Counted from the first letter of the stretch, positions 1 to 8,378 are shown. The stretch: DNA of 32,948 bases from Pseudomonadota bacterium (GCA_021780435.1 JAJXYV010000042.1:1-32948), one strand, 5' to 3'. Numbers and translations are program-made. The notes: generated by a model not told the origin, from the sequence alone.

Positions 1-204
1 CGCTTGACCAAGAAGGCGGATCGCGCCTCCGCCTTTTTCGAGGCGACGCTTTATGCGGGTTTTGAAACTGATGAGGCGAAGCGCCTGTTCGGGGCGCCGC
101 CCATCGATCCGACGCCCCTCGGGGCGCTTCTCGCGCCCATGGGATCGGAACAGGCGCAGGCGCTCTTTCTCGCGCGGTTCCAGGCGCTCGAAGGCGCGCT
201 TTGA
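1..204 (+). CDS. C-terminal fragment, probable HD-domain hydrolase (partial)
   Basis: The open frame runs in from the left edge and ends with TGA at 202-204, so only about 67 C-terminal residues are visible. The fragment is acidic and helical, with a phrase resembling 'FFEATLYAGF' followed by 'EAKRLFGAP'. This recalls the tail of the YfbR/YedJ-like HD phosphohydrolases that in Rhizobiales often sit directly before a small tyrosine-phosphatase-like gene. The catalytic HD residues would be upstream and cannot be seen. Its stop overlaps the start of the next gene by one base (TGATG), which implies translational coupling. The family call rests on tail resemblance and gene order, so it is tentative. 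Confidence 0.45.
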   Translation, partial: RLTKKADRASAFFEATLYAGFETDEAKRLFGAPPIDPTPLGALLAPMGSEQAQALFLARFQALEGAL

Positions 205-725
205 TGGGCCGGCTCGTCGTCTGTCCGCTCAGCAAGGTCGGGCTGACGATGGCGCGCAGCGGCGCCGGCTTTGTCGTGTCCCTGCTCGCGCCAGGCGCCC
301 GGGCGCCGCGCTTCGCAAGCCTCGCGCCGGACCGCCATCTGGTTCTGGGCGTGTCGGACATCGTCGCTGCGCAGGAGGGCCATGTGCTCGCGGGCGCCGA
401 CCATGTCGAGGCCCTGCTCGCCTTCGTCCGCGCGTGGGATGAATCGCCGGAGCGCGACCGTCCCCTGCTGATCCATTGTTACGCAGGGGTCAGCCGTTCG
501 CCGGCCGCCGCCTTCATCGCCGCCTGCGCTTTGACGTCGGCGCCTGAAGCCGAAATCGCCGCGCGTTTGCGGCGCCTTTCGCCCTCCGCCACACCGAATT
601 CGCATCTGATCGCACTTGCGGACGCGCGCCTGTCGCGCGATGGAAGGATGGTCGCTGCGATCGAATCGATCGGCCGGGGCGCCGATTGTTTCGAGGGCGA
701 AATCTTTTTCATGGATATGGCGTGA
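204..725 (+). CDS. Tyrosine-phosphatase-family protein (CX5R)
   Basis: This 173-residue protein carries the phosphatase P-loop HCYAGVSRS, with nucleophile Cys92 and Arg98 in the CX5R spacing of cysteine-based phosphatases. An upstream Asp52 in 'GVSDI' is a possible general acid, but I cannot prove this. There is no signal peptide or membrane segment, so it should be cytosolic. The ATG at 204 is preferred over an in-frame TTG at 201 because it overlaps the preceding stop (TGATG). The 3' end overlaps the next gene by GTGA. In Hyphomicrobiales such proteins are annotated only as 'tyrosine phosphatase family', and the physiological substrate is unknown. Sitting between a probable HD hydrolase and a Nudix-type NAD regulator suggests nucleotide-related or regulatory dephosphorylation, which is inference only. 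Confidence 0.8.
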   Translation: MGRLVVCPLSKVGLTMARSGAGFVVSLLAPGARAPRFASLAPDRHLVLGVSDIVAAQEGHVLAGADHVEALLAFVRAWDESPERDRPLLIHCYAGVSRSPAAAFIAACALTSAPEAEIAARLRRLSPSATPNSHLIALADARLSRDGRMVAAIESIGRGADCFEGEIFFMDMA

Positions 726-1714
726 GCAGCCTTTCCCATCCATCGATCCCGGTCGAGATCGGCCTCACCGCCGCCATTGTCGCGGTGCGCGGCGACACGC
801 CCCTGATCCTGGTGGCGCGCGGCGCGCGCGGCGACGCGCCGGAAGGCGTCGCCGCCCTGCCGTCCGGCCCCTTCGACCCCGTCAACCACCGGACCTTCGA
901 GATTGGGCTGCGGGCCTGGGTCGCGGAGCAGACCGGCGTCCCCGTCGGCTATGTTGAGCAGCTTTACACTTTTGGCGACCGCGGCCGCCACAGCCGCGCG
1001 GAGAGCCGCGATCCCCATGTCGTTTCGGTCGGCTATCTGGCGCTGACCCGGATCTGCGACGAGGCGCCGACCGCGCCGGGCGCCGGCTTTCGCGAATGGT
1101 ATCGGTTCTTTCCCTGGGAGGATTGGCGCCAGGGCCGGCCGGGGCTGATCGATTCGACCATCATGCCGGGCCTGCGCGCCTTTGTGGCGCGGGGCGGCGA
1201 TTCGACCCACCGGCGCGGCCTGAGCCGGATCGAGCGCGTCCGGCTGCTGTTCGGCGAGGACGGGGGCCGCTTCGACGAGGAAAATGTCCTCGACCGCTAC
1301 GAACTCCTCTATGAGGCGGGACTGGTGCAGGAGAGCGTGCGCGACGGCCGCGAGCCGGCGCCCGGCTTCGCCGAGCGGCCGCCGCTCGGCGAATCGATGC
1401 AGGCCGACCATCGCCGGATTCTCGCCACCGCCATGGGCCGGCTGCGCGCCAAGATGAAATATCGCCCCGTCATTTTCGAGATGATGCCGGAAAATTTCAC
1501 CCTGACCGCGCTGCAGACCACGGTCGAGGCCATTTCGGGGCGCCATCTCCACAAGCAGAATTTCCGCCGTCTCGTCGAGGCTTCCGCCGTGGTCGAGCCC
1601 ACCGGCGAATTGTCGCACGCCACCGGCGGCCGGCCGGCGGCCTTGTTCCGGTTCCGCCGCGAAGTCCTGCAGGAGCGACCCGCGCCGGGCTTGCGCGTCG
1701 GAATCCGGGGGTGA
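722..1714 (+). CDS. Nudix-derived transcriptional regulator, NadQ/NrtR type
   Basis: This 330-residue protein has an N-terminal Nudix-like fold (about residues 10-140) and a C-terminal winged-helix region (about 210-315, around 'LTALQTTVEAISGRHLHKQN'). That architecture belongs to the NrtR/NadQ regulators, which sense NAD metabolites and repress NAD biosynthesis genes. The Nudix box is degenerate: where a catalytic enzyme has REUXEEXGU, this one reads AWVAEQTGV, keeping only one Glu and the Gly, which fits a ligand sensor rather than a hydrolase. The GTG at 722 is chosen because it overlaps the upstream stop (GTGA), whereas the upstream ATG at 686 lies well inside the phosphatase gene. No nad genes are present, so any regulon would be elsewhere. 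NadQ is the alphaproteobacterial name, and exact orthology is not proven here. Confidence 0.75.
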   Translation: MSSLSHPSIPVEIGLTAAIVAVRGDTPLILVARGARGDAPEGVAALPSGPFDPVNHRTFEIGLRAWVAEQTGVPVGYVEQLYTFGDRGRHSRAESRDPHVVSVGYLALTRICDEAPTAPGAGFREWYRFFPWEDWRQGRPGLIDSTIMPGLRAFVARGGDSTHRRGLSRIERVRLLFGEDGGRFDEENVLDRYELLYEAGLVQESVRDGREPAPGFAERPPLGESMQADHRRILATAMGRLRAKMKYRPVIFEMMPENFTLTALQTTVEAISGRHLHKQNFRRLVEASAVVEPTGELSHATGGRPAALFRFRREVLQERPAPGLRVGIRG

Positions 1715-1783
1715 GGGCCGGAGGCTTGCGCAAGGCCGGCGGCGCGGTCCATAGTGTGCGCCGCATCAGAACGGGGCAGAATC

Positions 1784-2029
1784 GTGAGCAAGGCCGAGGA
1801 CGTCGCAAGCTTGAGTTTCGAGGCCGCCATGCGCGAACTCGAAGAGATCGTCTCGGCGCTTGAAAAGGGCAATGTCGATCTCGACAAGTCCATCGCGCTC
1901 TATGAGCGCGGCGAAATTCTCAAGAAACATTGCGAAGCGCTGCTGAAAAGCGCCGAGGCGCGGGTCGAGAAGATCGTCCAGGGTCCGGACGGATCCGCCA
2001 AGGGCGTCGCCCCGCTCGATGTCGAATAA
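1784..2029 (+). CDS. xseB: Exodeoxyribonuclease VII small subunit
   Basis: This 81-residue protein matches XseB in length and sequence, including '[13 protein letters not shown]', '[18 protein letters not shown]' and a helical C-terminal stretch ending in a short flexible tail. XseB subunits bind XseA to form exonuclease VII, which degrades single-stranded DNA from both ends to acid-soluble oligonucleotides in the cytosol. The start is the GTG at 1784 (VSKAEDVAS), since longer in-frame starts add residues foreign to the family. The upstream sequence (ggggca) is a weak ribosome site. In many Rhizobiales xseB is followed by dxs, but here a pirin gene follows 16 bp later. xseA is not in this window. 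Confidence 0.95.
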   Translation: MSKAEDVASLSFEAAMRELEEIVSALEKGNVDLDKSIALYERGEILKKHCEALLKSAEARVEKIVQGPDGSAKGVAPLDVE

Positions 2030-2045
2030 GCTTTCGGAGTGAGCC

Positions 2046-2933
2046 ATGTCCGCGCCGGACCCGGTCGAAGTCGTCGTCATTCCCCAGGCGAAAGACATCG
2101 GCGGCTTCGGCGTGCGCCGGGCGCTGCCTTCGGCGAAGCGGCGCATGGTCGGGCCTTTCGTCTTTCTCGATGAAATGGGGCCCGTCGATTTCGCGCCCGG
2201 CGTCGGCATGGACGTGCGGCCGCATCCCCATATCGGCCTCGCGACACTGACCTATCTGCTCGACGGCGCCCTGTTCCACCGCGATTCGCTGGGAAGCGCC
2301 CAGGAAATCACGCCGGGCGCGGTCAACCTGATGGTCGCGGGGCGCGGCGTCGTCCATTCGGAACGTTCGCCCGCCGGTTTCCGCGCCGCGGGCGGGCGCA
2401 TGCGCGGCCTGCAGATGTGGATCGGCCTGCCAAAAAGCTTCGAGGAAGCCGAGCCCGGCTTCGAACACCACGCGCGCGAGGCGCTGCCGACGCTCCAGGG
2501 CGAGGGCTTTCGCCTGCGCCTCGCCATCGGAGCGCTGCACGGATTGCGCGCCCCGGTCAGAACCTTTTCGCCCTGCTTTTTCGCCGATGTCGCGCTGGAC
2601 CAGGGCGCGACCTATGAATTTGACGCCGGCCAGGACGAGCGCGCCTTTTATCTCCTGTCGGGCGAGGTCGAGATCGAGGGCGCCTCATTCACGCCCGGCC
2701 AGCTGGTCGTGATCCGTCCCGGCCAGCCGGCGGCGTTGCGGGCCAAGGCGCGGAGCCGCCTCGCGGCGCTGGGCGGTGAAGCCATGGATGGCCCGCGCTT
2801 CCTTTGGTGGAATTTCGTCTCATCGAGCCGAGAGCGCATCTTCGCGGCCCGCGCCGCATGGGAAGCAGGCCATTTCAAATCGATCGCAGGGGACCCGGAG
2901 TTCATTCCGGCGCCGGAACTGAAAGCCTTATGA
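2046..2933 (+). CDS. Pirin family protein
   Basis: This 295-residue bicupin has the pirin metal site: His60 and His62 in '[13 protein letters not shown]', then His104 and Glu106 in 'GVVHSERSP', the same order and spacing as human pirin. The N-terminal cupin covers about residues 20-130 and the C-terminal cupin about 175-280. Bacterial pirins are cytosolic, and some (for example the YhhW type) have quercetin dioxygenase activity, but the natural substrate is usually unknown. A GGAG-like ribosome site lies just before the ATG at 2046. The stop overlaps the ispE start (ATGA at 2930-2933), so the two are co-translated. No functional link to isoprenoid synthesis is established. Confidence 0.9.
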   Translation: MSAPDPVEVVVIPQAKDIGGFGVRRALPSAKRRMVGPFVFLDEMGPVDFAPGVGMDVRPHPHIGLATLTYLLDGALFHRDSLGSAQEITPGAVNLMVAGRGVVHSERSPAGFRAAGGRMRGLQMWIGLPKSFEEAEPGFEHHAREALPTLQGEGFRLRLAIGALHGLRAPVRTFSPCFFADVALDQGATYEFDAGQDERAFYLLSGEVEIEGASFTPGQLVVIRPGQPAALRAKARSRLAALGGEAMDGPRFLWWNFVSSSRERIFAARAAWEAGHFKSIAGDPEFIPAPELKAL

Positions 2934-3811
2934 CAGAAGAAAAGAAACGATCGGCAAGGGCGCCGGCGAAAATCAACCTGACGCTCCATATCGAAGGCCG
3001 CCGGCCCGATGGCTATCATGACCTGCAGAGCCTCGTCGCCTTCGCCGCGGCGGGCGATTTCCTGACCCTCGCGCCGGATGATTTCTTCGATCTGACGCTC
3101 GAAGGCCCGACGGCCTTCGAAGCCGGCGACGGCGGCGACAATCTGGTGGCGCGAGCCGACCGCGCCCTGCGCGCGGAAAAGCCCGGCCTGCGCACGGGCG
3201 CCTTCCATCTCGTCAAGCGCCTGCCGGTCGCCGCGGGCATCGGCGGCGGCTCGTCCGACGCGGCGGCCGCCCTGCGTCTGCTTGCGGCGGCCAACGGCCT
3301 TCCGCCCGACGATCCGGCGCTTTTCGCCGCGGCGCGCGCGACCGGGGCCGACGTGCCCGTCTGCCTCGATCCGCGCGCCCGGATGATGAAGGGAACGGGC
3401 GAGAAGCTCGGGCCGGCGATCAGCCTGCCGCCCCTTTTCGCCGTACTGGTCAATCCGCGCGTTCCGGTCGAAACGCGCGCCGTTTTCCAGAAGCTCGGGC
3501 TCAAGCCCGGGGAGAGCCTCGGCTATGGTCCGCATCCCGCGATCGCGTCGGGCATGGATTTCGAGACCCTGTTGCGGGTGTTGAAGAAGGGCCGCAACGA
3601 CATGGAGGACGCGGCCTGCGTCCTCGCCCCGGTCATCGGCCATGTTCTCGCTGTGCTGAGCGGCGCGCGCGGCTGCCGGCTCGCCCGCATGTCCGGTTCG
3701 GGGGCGACTTGCTTCGCCTTGTTCGAGACCTGTCGTCAGGCGGGCCAGGCGGCCAAGGCCATCGCCCAGGGTCATCCGGAATGGTGGGTCAAGGCGACGC
3801 TGCTGCGCTAG
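2930..3811 (+). CDS. ispE: 4-diphosphocytidyl-2-C-methyl-D-erythritol kinase
   Basis: This GHMP kinase phosphorylates CDP-methylerythritol at the 2-hydroxyl with ATP, in the MEP route to isoprenoid precursors. The 293-residue protein opens with '[11 protein letters not shown]' (Lys14 region) and has the glycine-rich ATP loop '[18 protein letters not shown]' with catalytic-type Asp110. Near the C-terminus is the third GHMP motif '[14 protein letters not shown]'. The length is normal for IspE. The ATG at 2930 overlaps the pirin stop by ATGA, and an in-frame start at 2804 would run through the pirin gene and is rejected. The 3' end overlaps the convergent DUF1194 gene by 23 bp (3789-3811), leaving no room for a conventional terminator between them. 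Confidence 0.95.
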   Translation: MTEEKKRSARAPAKINLTLHIEGRRPDGYHDLQSLVAFAAAGDFLTLAPDDFFDLTLEGPTAFEAGDGGDNLVARADRALRAEKPGLRTGAFHLVKRLPVAAGIGGGSSDAAAALRLLAAANGLPPDDPALFAAARATGADVPVCLDPRARMMKGTGEKLGPAISLPPLFAVLVNPRVPVETRAVFQKLGLKPGESLGYGPHPAIASGMDFETLLRVLKKGRNDMEDAACVLAPVIGHVLAVLSGARGCRLARMSGSGATCFALFETCRQAGQAAKAIAQGHPEWWVKATLLR

Positions 3812-4619
3812 CCTGGGTGAAATTCTCGTGATTTTGCCGGCCGCCGATCTCGACGGCGAATTTCTGCTTGATGGCGCGATCGAAATCGCCATAGCCCTGC
3901 GCCGGCAAGGCGAAGGCCCCGAAGCCGCCGATCACATATTGCCGGTACCAGGGCTCGAGCGTCTTGATCGCGCCGGGGTGCGAACGGTCCTCGAAGGGCC
4001 GGCCGGGCGCGCGAAAGGCGCCGGCGCCGAGCGGCTGTCCCGGATCGCTTTCATTGATGGGCAGGCCGTTGATCGTCACGCCTTCCGAAACCAGAAGGTC
4101 GCGCATGTCGCCGGTCGCCTGATCGCCGTCGCAATTGTCGATTCCATCGCCGGACACGTCCATGATCACGCGCCGCGCCTTGACCGGCAGCGTCGGCAGG
4201 ATCAGGTCGTGGACGGCGCCCATCATGTGGGCGACGCAGGTGAATTCGCCGTCGATTCGTGGGGTCCGGCGCACCTGCGCGGCGAGGGCCAGAATGTCCC
4301 CGCGTGAAGCGAGCCGGGTCCAGGGAATCGCCGGCTTCGCCGATTCCGACCACTCGACCATCGTGAACATGAGCGCGCCGCGCGGCCCGCTGAGAAAGGC
4401 GGCGATGACCTCAGGGTCTTCCAGCGCCCTGGCGATTCCATCCATCTGCAGTTCGAAGCGCCGCCCGTTGACCGAGCCCGAGACATCCACGGAGACGATC
4501 AGGGCGGCGTCGACCTGCGCGCCGTCCCCCGCGTCCTGCGCTGCCGCGCAATCCGCCATGACCATCGCCAAACCGAGAAGCAGAACCCGAAAGGACGTCG
4601 CCAGAAACATCGCCGCCAT
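3789..4619 (-). CDS. DUF1194 secreted von Willebrand factor A-like protein
   Basis: The 276-residue product begins with a hydrophobic signal peptide (about residues 1-27, likely cleavage after 'CAAA'). It continues with a von Willebrand A domain whose MIDAS metal motif is DVSGS (Asp45, Ser47, Ser49). A later '[16 protein letters not shown]' stretch is typical of the DUF1194 family. The protein should be periplasmic or exported and bind a divalent cation, and its partner is unknown. The ATG at 4619 has a GGGAG ribosome site 6 bases upstream. It is convergent with ispE and divergent from the glycine-zipper gene. The family function has not been established, so I assign none. Confidence 0.85.
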   Translation of the reverse strand: MAAMFLATSFRVLLLGLAMVMADCAAAQDAGDGAQVDAALIVSVDVSGSVNGRRFELQMDGIARALEDPEVIAAFLSGPRGALMFTMVEWSESAKPAIPWTRLASRGDILALAAQVRRTPRIDGEFTCVAHMMGAVHDLILPTLPVKARRVIMDVSGDGIDNCDGDQATGDMRDLLVSEGVTINGLPINESDPGQPLGAGAFRAPGRPFEDRSHPGAIKTLEPWYRQYVIGGFGAFALPAQGYGDFDRAIKQKFAVEIGGRQNHENFTQASAAASP

Positions 4620-4839
4620 GAGAACTCCCGGCGCAGGTAGCCCCGTTCAGCCGCCGTCGTGACGCGGCAAGCCGAACAATGGCCTTGGAGCCTCGGCCCC
4701 GCAAGCTGGACCAAGGCAGGTGAGCCGCTCCGTGCGCGCTTTCTGCAGGCCAAAAATCGGGCTAACCTGTCTCGGCCAAGGCGCCGCCGGGCCAATCCCG
4801 GCGGGATTTCGCCATGACGCGGAATGAAAGGACCTCGCA

Positions 4840-5145
4840 ATGTTTCGCAGAATTGGCGCCGTCGTGTTTCTCACCCTCGCCTTGGCGACGCCGGTCCACG
4901 AGGCGACCGCGCAGGATGTTCTGGGCGGCGCGCTCCTTGGCGCGGCGGGTGGCGCGGTTGTCGGCGGGGTTATTGGTCGCGGCGAGGGCGCGGCGATCGG
5001 CGCGGTCGTCGGGGCGGCGACCGGCGCGGCCATTGCGGCGGAAGGCCAGCGGCGCCGGAACAATTATTACGCCTATCGCCATGGCTGCTATCGCCAGCGC
5101 CCCGATGGCCGCTGGGTTCGCGTTCCGCCGCGCTATTGCTATTGA
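4840..5145 (+). CDS. Small exported glycine-zipper protein
   Basis: This 101-residue protein has a signal peptide (about residues 1-24, ending 'ATAQ'). A glycine-zipper segment (about 28-67) then repeats GxxxG/AxxxG patterns such as 'GGAVVGGVIGRGEGAAIGAVVG', and could form a helical hairpin in the outer membrane or periplasm. The C-terminus is polar, Tyr/Arg-rich and carries two cysteines ('HGCYRQ' and 'RYCY'). Such proteins are common in Rhizobiales as 'glycine zipper domain' or YMGG-like proteins of undefined role. An AAAGGA ribosome site precedes the ATG. The 220-bp region upstream (4620-4839) separates it from the divergent DUF1194 gene, and I recognise no specific promoter motif there. 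Confidence 0.8.
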   Translation: MFRRIGAVVFLTLALATPVHEATAQDVLGGALLGAAGGAVVGGVIGRGEGAAIGAVVGAATGAAIAAEGQRRRNNYYAYRHGCYRQRPDGRWVRVPPRYCY

Positions 5146-5161
5146 GTCCGCGAAACTGTGA

Positions 5162-5196
5162 GGACGCCTGTTTCGCGATCTTCGAAACGGGCGTCC
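5162..5196 (+). terminator. Long hairpin after the glycine-zipper gene
   Basis: A 14-bp stem (5162-5175 with 5183-5196) has one T-G wobble and a 7-base loop, starting 16 bp after the stop codon. It lacks a strong T run, so it may be a weak terminator or an RNA-stabilising 3' hairpin. A second, weaker hairpin (5251-5266) followed by TTTTT (5267-5271) lies downstream on the same strand. Confidence 0.55.
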
Positions 5197-5305
5197 GAAT
5201 TCTGGTTCAAGGCGACGGTTCCGTGTTGAGTCGGGCGCGTTCTGATTGTTCTGAAAGAGACTTCAGTTTTTCGTGAGCCGCGCGGAAGGGTCGCCTCGTT
5301 CGTCC

Positions 5306-5671
5306 CTACTGGACGCTGCCGAAGGAAAGGTCGCGGCTATAGGGCGGCGCCGGCACCCCCGCGACCCGGCTTCCCTGGCTCACGGGACCGCCGGGGAACA
5401 GCTCGTAAAGATGTCTGAGGCCGCCGCGCATGGCGAAAGGCTCTTCGAGCGCTTTCAGCAATTTCGTGCCCGTGAGCGAATGGCCGCGCAGGCGGTAATG
5501 ATTGCGGAGCAGATGAACGACTTCCCAATGTTCCGCGGTGAGGTCGATTCCTTCCTTGGCCGCGAGGTCGCGGGCGATGTCATCCGACCAAGGCGGCAGA
5601 TAATGGATGTCGCCCTGAGGGTCGGCATGCAGGATTTCGGGCGTTGCGGTGCTGATATTGAAGTTAGACAT
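5306..5671 (-). CDS. DsrC/TusE superfamily protein lacking both C-terminal cysteines (RspA-like)
   Basis: This 121-residue protein follows the DsrC/TusE fold signature: 'PPWSDDIARDLAAKEGIDLT', then 'HWEVVHLLRNHYR', then 'LRHLYELFPGGPVSQGS'. DsrC and TusE carry sulfur on cysteines of a C-terminal arm (motif QACKxAGLPKPTGC, with the two Cys 11 residues apart). Here both positions are serine, Ser101 and Ser112, with the 11-residue spacing kept, and the protein has no cysteine at all. It ends in nine extra residues ('RDLSFGSVQ'). Sulfur transfer by the known mechanism is therefore impossible. The cysteine-independent branch has been named RspA and proposed to be regulatory. A strong GGAGGAAG ribosome site precedes the ATG. 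It lies 75 bp downstream of the CDF transporter on the same strand. No dsr or tus genes are visible. Confidence 0.85.
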   Translation of the reverse strand: MSNFNISTATPEILHADPQGDIHYLPPWSDDIARDLAAKEGIDLTAEHWEVVHLLRNHYRLRGHSLTGTKLLKALEEPFAMRGGLRHLYELFPGGPVSQGSRVAGVPAPPYSRDLSFGSVQ

Positions 5672-5746
5672 GGCAGGCTTCCTCCACGCGCTTAACTCAA
5701 CGGATCGAGCCTAGGCTGGAAGGACAATGCGCGCAAGAGGAAGAGG

Positions 5747-7132
5747 TCAGCCGACCGGCGCCGGTTCGGGCTCGGCATGGCCGACGATGCGCAGGAGGCC
5801 TGGCGTCTGCTGGCGCAAGGCGCGCTCGACCGCGTCCATGGCGGCGTGGGTTTCGGCGACCGAAAGCGTCGGATCGACCGTCCCGTGAAAATTGACGACC
5901 ACGCCTTCGTCCGTCATGCGCGCGCGGACATCGGTGATTTCCTTCACGACGCCGCCTTCGCGCGCCACCTTGCGCAGGGCCGCGGTCATCGCGTCCAGCA
6001 TGGCGGCGTCGGCGTCGTGGCCGACGACGGCGTGGTCCTGAAGCGGCTCGATATGGCTTTCGACCTCGATCCCGGCGCCGATTTCGGCGCGAATGTCGTT
6101 TTCCAGCTCGGTCGCGATTTCATGCGCCCGGCCGTGTGGCATGGCGCCGTCGATCTCGAGGTCGAAGGCGATGCAATCGTGCCGGTCGAGGTGATGGACG
6201 AAAATATGGTGGACCGCGAGTTTCTTCCGCGCGGCGATCAGCATGATCCGCTCCGTCAGGGTCTCGTCGTCGAGCGCGCGCGGCGCGGCGGCGACGCTCG
6301 CCACGGTCTCCGGCGAGATTTCCGCGACCTTCGCGCGCACCGCATCCTCGATCTGCGCGACCCTCTCGATCGGCAGCGTACGCGAAACCGAAATGCCGAT
6401 TTCACCCAGCACATGCGGGCCGTTGCCGCGCAGCTTCACGCTTTCGACCGCGACCACGCCGGGGATTTCGTTGATCGCCGCGCGCAGCGTCTCCGCCAAC
6501 CCGTCCGGCGCGGTGTCGAGCAGGGTTTCGATGGTCTCGCGGCCAAGGTGATAGCCGGCGAAGCCGATGAACAGGGCGACGCCGACCGCAGCCAAAGCGT
6601 CGCCCTGGTGAAAGCCGAAGGAATCGGCGACCAAGCCGATCAGAACCAGCGCCGTCCCGATCAGGTCGCTGGCGAAATGCATGGCGTCCGCCGCCAGCGC
6701 GTGGCTGCCCGTCTTCTTCGCCACCGCCCGCAATGTCCGCCAGCGGGCCACGTCCACGGCGATCGAGACGCCGAGCACGGCGAAGACCGGCCAGCGCGCA
6801 TCGACGGGCTCGGGGCCCTCCCAAAGCCGGCGGATCGCGGCGACCAGCACATAGCAGGCGAGGCCGGCGAGCAGGCCGGTTTCGGCGAGGGCCGAGAGCG
6901 ATTCGAACTTGCCATGGCCGTAATGGTGGCGGTCGTCAGCCGGCTTGTTGGCCTCGCGGACGGCGAAAAAAGTGAGGATGGTGGCGCCGGTGTCGAGCGC
7001 GTTATGGGCGCCTTCCGAAAGCAGGGCCAGCGACCCCGAGGCCAGTCCCGCCGCGATTTTGCCGATCGTGAGCAGGAGGCTGGCGATGATCGAGCTGAAG
7101 GCGACTTTTTCCTTGAGGGCGGCGTCGGTCAA
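5747..7132 (-). CDS. Cation diffusion facilitator with extended C-terminal region
   Basis: This CDF-family metal/H+ antiporter has an N-terminal six-helix domain (about residues 5-205). The transport site uses HNALD in TM2 (His43, Asp47) and HFASD in TM5 (His152, Asp156), the HD-HD set typical of Zn-type members. An intracellular His-rich patch '[10 protein letters not shown]' follows TM2. The cytosolic tail is unusually long, about 250 residues against roughly 90 in simple CDFs, and looks like three successive ZT-dimer-like modules (about 205-280, 285-355 and 375-450). I choose the TTG at 7132 because AGAGGA sits 6 bases upstream and 'TDAALKEKV' is a typical CDF start. An ATG at 7147 and a TTG at 7162 are alternatives. 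The substrate is probably Zn, Fe, Mn or Co and is not determined. Confidence 0.85.
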   Translation of the reverse strand: MTDAALKEKVAFSSIIASLLLTIGKIAAGLASGSLALLSEGAHNALDTGATILTFFAVREANKPADDRHHYGHGKFESLSALAETGLLAGLACYVLVAAIRRLWEGPEPVDARWPVFAVLGVSIAVDVARWRTLRAVAKKTGSHALAADAMHFASDLIGTALVLIGLVADSFGFHQGDALAAVGVALFIGFAGYHLGRETIETLLDTAPDGLAETLRAAINEIPGVVAVESVKLRGNGPHVLGEIGISVSRTLPIERVAQIEDAVRAKVAEISPETVASVAAAPRALDDETLTERIMLIAARKKLAVHHIFVHHLDRHDCIAFDLEIDGAMPHGRAHEIATELENDIRAEIGAGIEVESHIEPLQDHAVVGHDADAAMLDAMTAALRKVAREGGVVKEITDVRARMTDEGVVVNFHGTVDPTLSVAETHAAMDAVERALRQQTPGLLRIVGHAEPEPAPVG

Positions 7133-7253
7133 GGGAAGTCCTCTCATCTTGCGGGGATGCAATAGCAGATCGTCGCTCGTTCCGGCAAGGATGGGGCGAA
7201 TTGTGGTAACAAGAGGCGAAAAGTCCGAAAGGCCGGACCAAGGAGGAGCGGAA

Positions 7254-7694
7254 ATGCGCTATCTGCACAGCATGATCAGGGTCGCTGATCTCGACGCCGC
7301 GCTCGATTTCTTCATCGACAAGCTCGGCATGGTCGAAACCCGCCGCATCGAGAATGAGCACGGCCGTTTCACTCTCGTCTTCCTGGCCGCGCCGGGGGAC
7401 GCCGACCGCGCCAGGTCGGACGCCGCGCCGCTCGTGGAGCTGACCTATAACTGGGACCTGGAGGATTATTCCGGCGGCCGGAATTTCGGCCATCTCGCCT
7501 ATGAAGTCGACGACATCTACGCCCTCTGCGACAAGCTGGCCGGGGCTGGCGTGACCATCAACCGCCCGCCGCGCGACGGCCGCATGGCCTTCATCCGCAC
7601 CCCGGATGGCATTTCGATCGAATTGCTGCAGAAGGGCGGCGCGTTGCCGGCGCGGGAGCCCTGGGCCAGCGCCCCGAATGTCGGAACCTGGTGA
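7254..7694 (+). CDS. gloA: Lactoylglutathione lyase (glyoxalase I)
   Basis: This 146-residue VOC-fold enzyme converts the hemithioacetal of methylglyoxal and glutathione to S-lactoylglutathione in the cytosol. The four metal ligands are visible as His5, Glu62 (VELTYN), His80 (GHLAY) and Glu123 (SIELLQ), matching the E. coli GlxI order with a short insertion before the second ligand. The length is normal for the short Ni/Co-type bacterial enzyme. The ATG at 7254 has an ideal AAGGAGGAG ribosome site, and the longer upstream open frame runs into the intergenic region and the CDF gene and is rejected. The stop overlaps the next gene (TGATG at 7692-7696), forming an operon with the class II aldolase. 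The glyoxalase II gene is not in the window. Confidence 0.95.
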   Translation: MRYLHSMIRVADLDAALDFFIDKLGMVETRRIENEHGRFTLVFLAAPGDADRARSDAAPLVELTYNWDLEDYSGGRNFGHLAYEVDDIYALCDKLAGAGVTINRPPRDGRMAFIRTPDGISIELLQKGGALPAREPWASAPNVGTW

Positions 7695-8371
7695 TGGCCC
7701 GGCAGACAAAGGCGGAGCGCGCCGCGCGCAAGGCCATCGTCGCCGCCTGCCGCGCGATGAACGCCAAGGACTTCAACCAGGGCGCGGCGGGCAATATTTC
7801 CGCGCGCTTCGACGATTCCATGTTGATCACGCCGAGCGGCGTCGATTACGACGAATTGACGCCCGACATGGTCATTCGCATGGATCTGGCCGGCGAGGCG
7901 CCAGCCAGGGATGCGAAAACAGGCCTCAAGGCGTCGAGCGAATGGCGGTTCCACCGCGACATCCTGCGCGCGCGCGCCGATGTCGGGGCAGTCGTGCACG
8001 CCCATGCCCCCTACGCCACGGTCCTGGCCATGCTGCGGCGGCCGATCCCCGCGAGCCATTACATGATCGCGGCCTTCGGCGGCGCCCGGATCGAATGCAC
8101 GGATTACGCGCCCTTTGGCACGGAAGAGCTTTCGGCGCTGGCGGTCGCCGGACTTGGGCCGCGCCAGGGCGTGCTGCTCGGGAGCCACGGCATGATCGCG
8201 GTCGGGCCCGACCTCAAGCGCGCGCTCTGGCTTGCCGGCGAACTGGAGACCTTGGCCCGGCAACATTATCTCGCCAGCCTCGCCGGCGGGCCGGTCATCC
8301 TGCCTGACGAGGAAGTCCTGACCCTGGTCGAGCGTTTCGCGGGCTATGGGCCAGGGGCCGGGAATCGTTAA
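7694..8371 (+). CDS. Class II aldolase/adducin family protein
   Basis: This 225-residue zinc enzyme belongs to the fuculose-phosphate-aldolase/MtnB fold. The Zn ligands are His102 and His104 in 'VVHAHAPYATV' and His165 in 'GSHGMIAVG', with Glu83 in 'SSEWRFHRDI' as the catalytic acid/base. 'NQGAAGNISAR' (residues 29-38) is the usual N-terminal phosphate-binding stretch. Members cleave or dehydrate sugar phosphates, for example fuculose-1-phosphate, ribulose phosphates or methylthioribulose phosphate. The exact substrate cannot be read from sequence. It is translationally coupled to gloA. Since aldolase reactions can release lactaldehyde or dihydroxyacetone phosphate, pairing with methylglyoxal detoxification is reasonable but inferred. 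The ATG at 7694 is preferred over the in-frame GTG at 7691. Confidence 0.9.
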   Translation: MARQTKAERAARKAIVAACRAMNAKDFNQGAAGNISARFDDSMLITPSGVDYDELTPDMVIRMDLAGEAPARDAKTGLKASSEWRFHRDILRARADVGAVVHAHAPYATVLAMLRRPIPASHYMIAAFGGARIECTDYAPFGTEELSALAVAGLGPRQGVLLGSHGMIAVGPDLKRALWLAGELETLARQHYLASLAGGPVILPDEEVLTLVERFAGYGPGAGNR

Positions 8372-8378
8372 AAAATCA

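Noticed and set aside
479-1618. A 379-codon minus-strand frame opposite the phosphatase and Nudix regulator
   Set aside because: Overlaps two genes with recognisable motifs and stop/start coupling. Low-complexity product.
5251-5271. Short CTGAA/TTCAG hairpin with TTTTT as terminator
   Set aside because: Only five weak pairs. It is on the plus strand far from the glycine-zipper stop and cannot serve the minus-strand DsrC-like gene, so it is mentioned only as a secondary possibility.
5777-7165. A 462-codon plus-strand frame opposite the CDF gene
   Set aside because: The minus-strand product has clear CDF metal-site motifs, and the plus-strand product is a compositional shadow.
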